Positions 14,301 to 15,247 of a DNA stretch of 15,247 nucleotides are shown here, in pieces. Both the position numbers and the translations under genes were made by a program. Source of the DNA: an uncultured Bacilli bacterium (GTDB lineage Bacteria; Bacillota_I; Bacilli_A; RF39; UBA660); NCBI GenBank assembly GCA_947625715.1, contig CANQPR010000025.1, positions 1-15,247 of the forward strand, given 5' to 3'. How positions within the stretch are numbered: position 1 is the first letter of the stretch; each line of letters begins with the position of its first letter. Under the pieces are notes generated by a model. The model was not told the origin of the DNA. It searched no databases and saw only the letters and a program-made list of their open reading frames with translations.

Positions 14301-14556
14301 AATTGCAAAATCCCTAAATATTACCAGAATTATCCAAAATACTAATGAAATACAAATTTATTTACCACCAGAGGTTTCAAATAAAATTAAAGGGGATAAA
14401 TTATTTTTAGAAGCCTATAGTATTCATCCTAAATTTATAATTAACTACTTTAATAAACAAATAATAATAAAACTACCAATTAAAATATTAGATAAACATT
14501 TTCTTTATTATGTAACACCTTTATTTTCAAAAATTCTAAATGATATTGAAGTATAA
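11335..14556 (+). CDS. mfd: transcription-repair coupling factor Mfd
   Basis: ATP-driven DNA translocase that pushes stalled RNA polymerase off lesions and recruits UvrA. 1073 residues, about 100 shorter than B. subtilis Mfd, mostly through a leaner middle region. In order: a UvrB-like N-terminal module with the SIRGFIIDLFDY segment; the RNA polymerase-interacting domain (about 405-480, starting GDYIVHLEHGIGIYNG); the RecG-like motor with Walker A GDVGFGKT at 553-560, DEEQ at 654-657, SATPIPRTL near 680-688, STTIIETGIDIP from 792 and QLRGRVGR at 823-830; the RGAGDILG segment at 878-885; and the C-terminal regulatory domain. ATGs occur at 11332 and 11335; AGGTG at 11325-11329 is 2 nt from the first and 5 nt from the second, so the second is chosen. 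The ribosome binding site overlaps the pth stop, indicating one operon. Confidence 0.96.
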   Translation: MEKMLENIKLKENTEIKGLTNELLVLTMLKYYKETKENIVLVTNSLFEANQLYRFLTTHDKGVLFFPMDDFLTSVAVAVSPELKLKRLETLEKLTTQGPFFVVTNLMGYLKYNSSVKDVLDRKIKLVKNTKIDREKLITKLNDFGYVRDSIVTSTGSYAIRGFIIDLFDYQSEHPIRIEFFDDEIESIRYFDENSQRSLQMIDEYTINSIEENITKEHSKLIDYLDKPSVIYYNKEQILIGYKQLCEEVLSYNEKEGCEGKKYFFDLEQIHPHKEFLINTIDNISLSKNENYISREMELFHNNFKLLKEYVLEKIKNKKTVVFCLSTPNEAKTIANLFSSVHLAKDKKIVKGQINIVSLKLNRGFIYEDYVVFSEYDIEDQKQKITYKQNFKMGRKIHSLDALKTGDYIVHLEHGIGIYNGVVTLEVSGLKKDFIQLLYQDNDKVYVPVEKISTIYKYSDKEGLKPHIDKLGSTTWINKKRSIQKKIKDISLELINLYAKRKTVVKEAYKDYEEEEIFASKFQYEETKDQKRAINDILSDLDSTVPMDRLLCGDVGFGKTEVAFRAIFKTILNNKQVFYLCPTTILSKQQYESAIQRFSDYPIEIALLNRFTSTKETKRIIEDLKTGKIDIVFGTHRLLSDDINFAKLGLLIIDEEQRFGVSHKEKIKKYKNDVNVLTLSATPIPRTLKMALSGLRDLSIIDTPPVNRYPVQTYVIAENDLIVKDAIYKELARNGQIFILYNKIESIEQTLYNLQNLVPEAKIRYAHGRMSKQDLESIMNDFVNHDFDILLSTTIIETGIDIPNANTLIIYDADHFGLSQLYQLRGRVGRSDKIAYAYFMYKKDKMLNDVAVKRLNAIRDFTELGSGYKIAMRDLSIRGAGDILGSEQAGFVDTVGINLFLKMMEEEMNRLKGKEEVIEDSASMPLINVETHINDNYVKDEDMKILIHQKINEINSEKKLLEIKEELSDRFGTITKEMEIYMYEEWFEKIAKSLNITRIIQNTNEIQIYLPPEVSNKIKGDKLFLEAYSIHPKFIINYFNKQIIIKLPIKILDKHFLYYVTPLFSKILNDIEV

Positions 14557-14560
14557 TTTT

Positions 14561-14607
14561 AAAAGATTAACTCAAACTAAAAGTAGAAATGGAGTGAATC
14601 TTTTTTT
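14561..14607 (+). terminator. hairpin with T-run covering the spoVT ribosome binding site
   Basis: Left arm AAAAGATT-A-ACTC (14561-14573) pairs with GAGT-G-AATCTTTT (14592-14604): 8 bp, one A/G mismatch, 4 bp, with an 18-nt loop. The T-run 14601-14607 follows and runs straight into the spoVT ATG. It looks like the intrinsic terminator of the pth-mfd transcript. The right arm also contains most of the only ribosome binding-like sequence of spoVT (GGAGTG, 14591-14596), so folding would both stop transcription and hide the binding site. Confidence 0.55.
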
Positions 14608-15117
14608 ATGAAGCAAACAGGAGTAGTAAGAAAAATAGATGAGTTAGGAAGAATTGTTTTACCAAAAGAAATAAGAAGAACCCTAGGAATAAGAGATGGC
14701 GAAAATTTAGAAATCTTTGTAGATGAAAAAGGTGTGTATTTACAAAAATTTTCCAAGCTATGGGATTTAAAAGATATGTGTGATAAACTTTGTCAAATTG
14801 TAAAAAATAATTTAAATTTAAATATTATCATAGCTAATAGAGAAAAGATAATATCTAGTTCAATTACCGATGCTTTAAATATTAAAATTGATAATTTTAT
14901 ATGTGAATTAATGGAAAATAGAGAAGAATATAAATCCACAGAAAGCGAAAATTTTTTATTAAATTCTTTAAAAGGTTATTTTATTATGAAACCTATTATT
15001 GTCAATGCCGATTGTTTAGGAATGATAATTTTGTTTAAAGAAAATACATTTTTAAATTGGGAAGAAATGGTGGCAGGTTTTTTAAAAGATTTATTTATTC
15101 ACAAAATAGAAATATAA
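14608..15117 (+). CDS. spoVT: SpoVT-like AbrB-family transcription regulator
   Basis: DNA-binding regulator of the SpoVT/AbrB family. In B. subtilis SpoVT is made in the forespore under sigma-G and tunes late spore genes. 169 residues (B. subtilis about 178). Residues 1-50 are the swapped-hairpin AbrB domain, with the near-invariant GVVRKIDELGRIVLPKEIRR. The remainder (about 55-169) has the size and strand-helix pattern of the SpoVT GAF-like domain (NIIIANREKIISSS, then FIMKPIIVNADCLGMIILF and a final helix). Full length, unlike short AbrB proteins (about 95 aa), so SpoVT is the better call. Position directly after mfd is the same as in B. subtilis. The ATG is preceded by seven T; the closest ribosome binding site, GGAGTG, ends 11 nt upstream, rather far, and is inside a hairpin. 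Confidence 0.9.
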   Translation: MKQTGVVRKIDELGRIVLPKEIRRTLGIRDGENLEIFVDEKGVYLQKFSKLWDLKDMCDKLCQIVKNNLNLNIIIANREKIISSSITDALNIKIDNFICELMENREEYKSTESENFLLNSLKGYFIMKPIIVNADCLGMIILFKENTFLNWEEMVAGFLKDLFIHKIEI

Positions 15118-15130
15118 TTGATGAAGATTA

Positions 15131-15159
15131 ATGACATTTTTAGAAAAATTTGATACACT
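15131..15159 (+). promoter_or_regulatory. possible promoter after spoVT
   Basis: ATGACA (15131-15136), a 17-bp spacer and TACACT (15154-15159) preceded by TG one base upstream, an extended -10. It would start a transcript near 15166 running off the window. In that transcript GACAT (15173-15177) could pair with ATGTC (15186-15190), possibly extended by CTT/AAG, to form a small 5' hairpin. No gene begins in the remaining bases; the element match is moderate only. Confidence 0.3.
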
Positions 15160-15247
15160 ATCTATGACTTAAGACATCTGGTAATATGTCAAGATAAAAG
15201 TTATGGAAGTTTTTAAATAATTTCTCCCTTATCAAATAAATTATTCC

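Overview
The window is a very AT-rich (roughly 25-30% GC by eye), tightly packed stretch of a Bacillota chromosome near the replication origin. All protein genes lie on the + strand. TGA is a genuine stop (it ends pth) and Trp is TGG, so this is the standard bacterial code, not the Mycoplasma code. Gene order follows the Bacillus subtilis origin region (gyrB-gyrA, scr/tadA-dnaX-ybaB-recR-bofA, holB-ricT-yabB, pth-mfd-spoVT), with many intervening genes lost. BofA, RicT and SpoVT point to a spore-forming lineage or one recently derived from it. The species cannot be named from sequence alone; a low-GC, reduced-genome member of the Bacilli or Erysipelotrichia type fits.

Layout: (1) 1-4377, gyrB and gyrA, both DNA gyrase subunits, 12 bp apart. 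(2) 4378-5049, a gene-free, extremely AT-rich region holding six near-perfect parS centromere sites for ParB/Spo0J. Three of the six are immediately followed by a consensus DnaA box in the same orientation. (3) 5050-5166, a small SRP RNA (scRNA) gene with its own strong promoter and terminator. (4) 5182-8192, tadA, then dnaX-ybaB-recR from a second promoter. (5) 8232-11330, bofA, holB, ricT, a YabB/TrmN6-type methyltransferase and pth, closely spaced or overlapping. (6) 11335-14556, mfd. (7) 14561-15117, spoVT behind a hairpin that covers its ribosome binding site. (8) 15118-15247, a non-coding tail with a possible promoter and hairpin.

The genes combine chromosome maintenance (gyrase, clamp loader DnaX and HolB, RecR, Mfd), translation support (TadA, Pth, the methyltransferase, SRP RNA) and remnants of sporulation control (BofA, SpoVT, RicT). 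The most unusual part is the gyrA-scr interval: a dense parS array, partly on a period of about 190-196 bp and physically fused to DnaA boxes. It looks like a compact centromere that may couple ParB-dependent segregation with DnaA.
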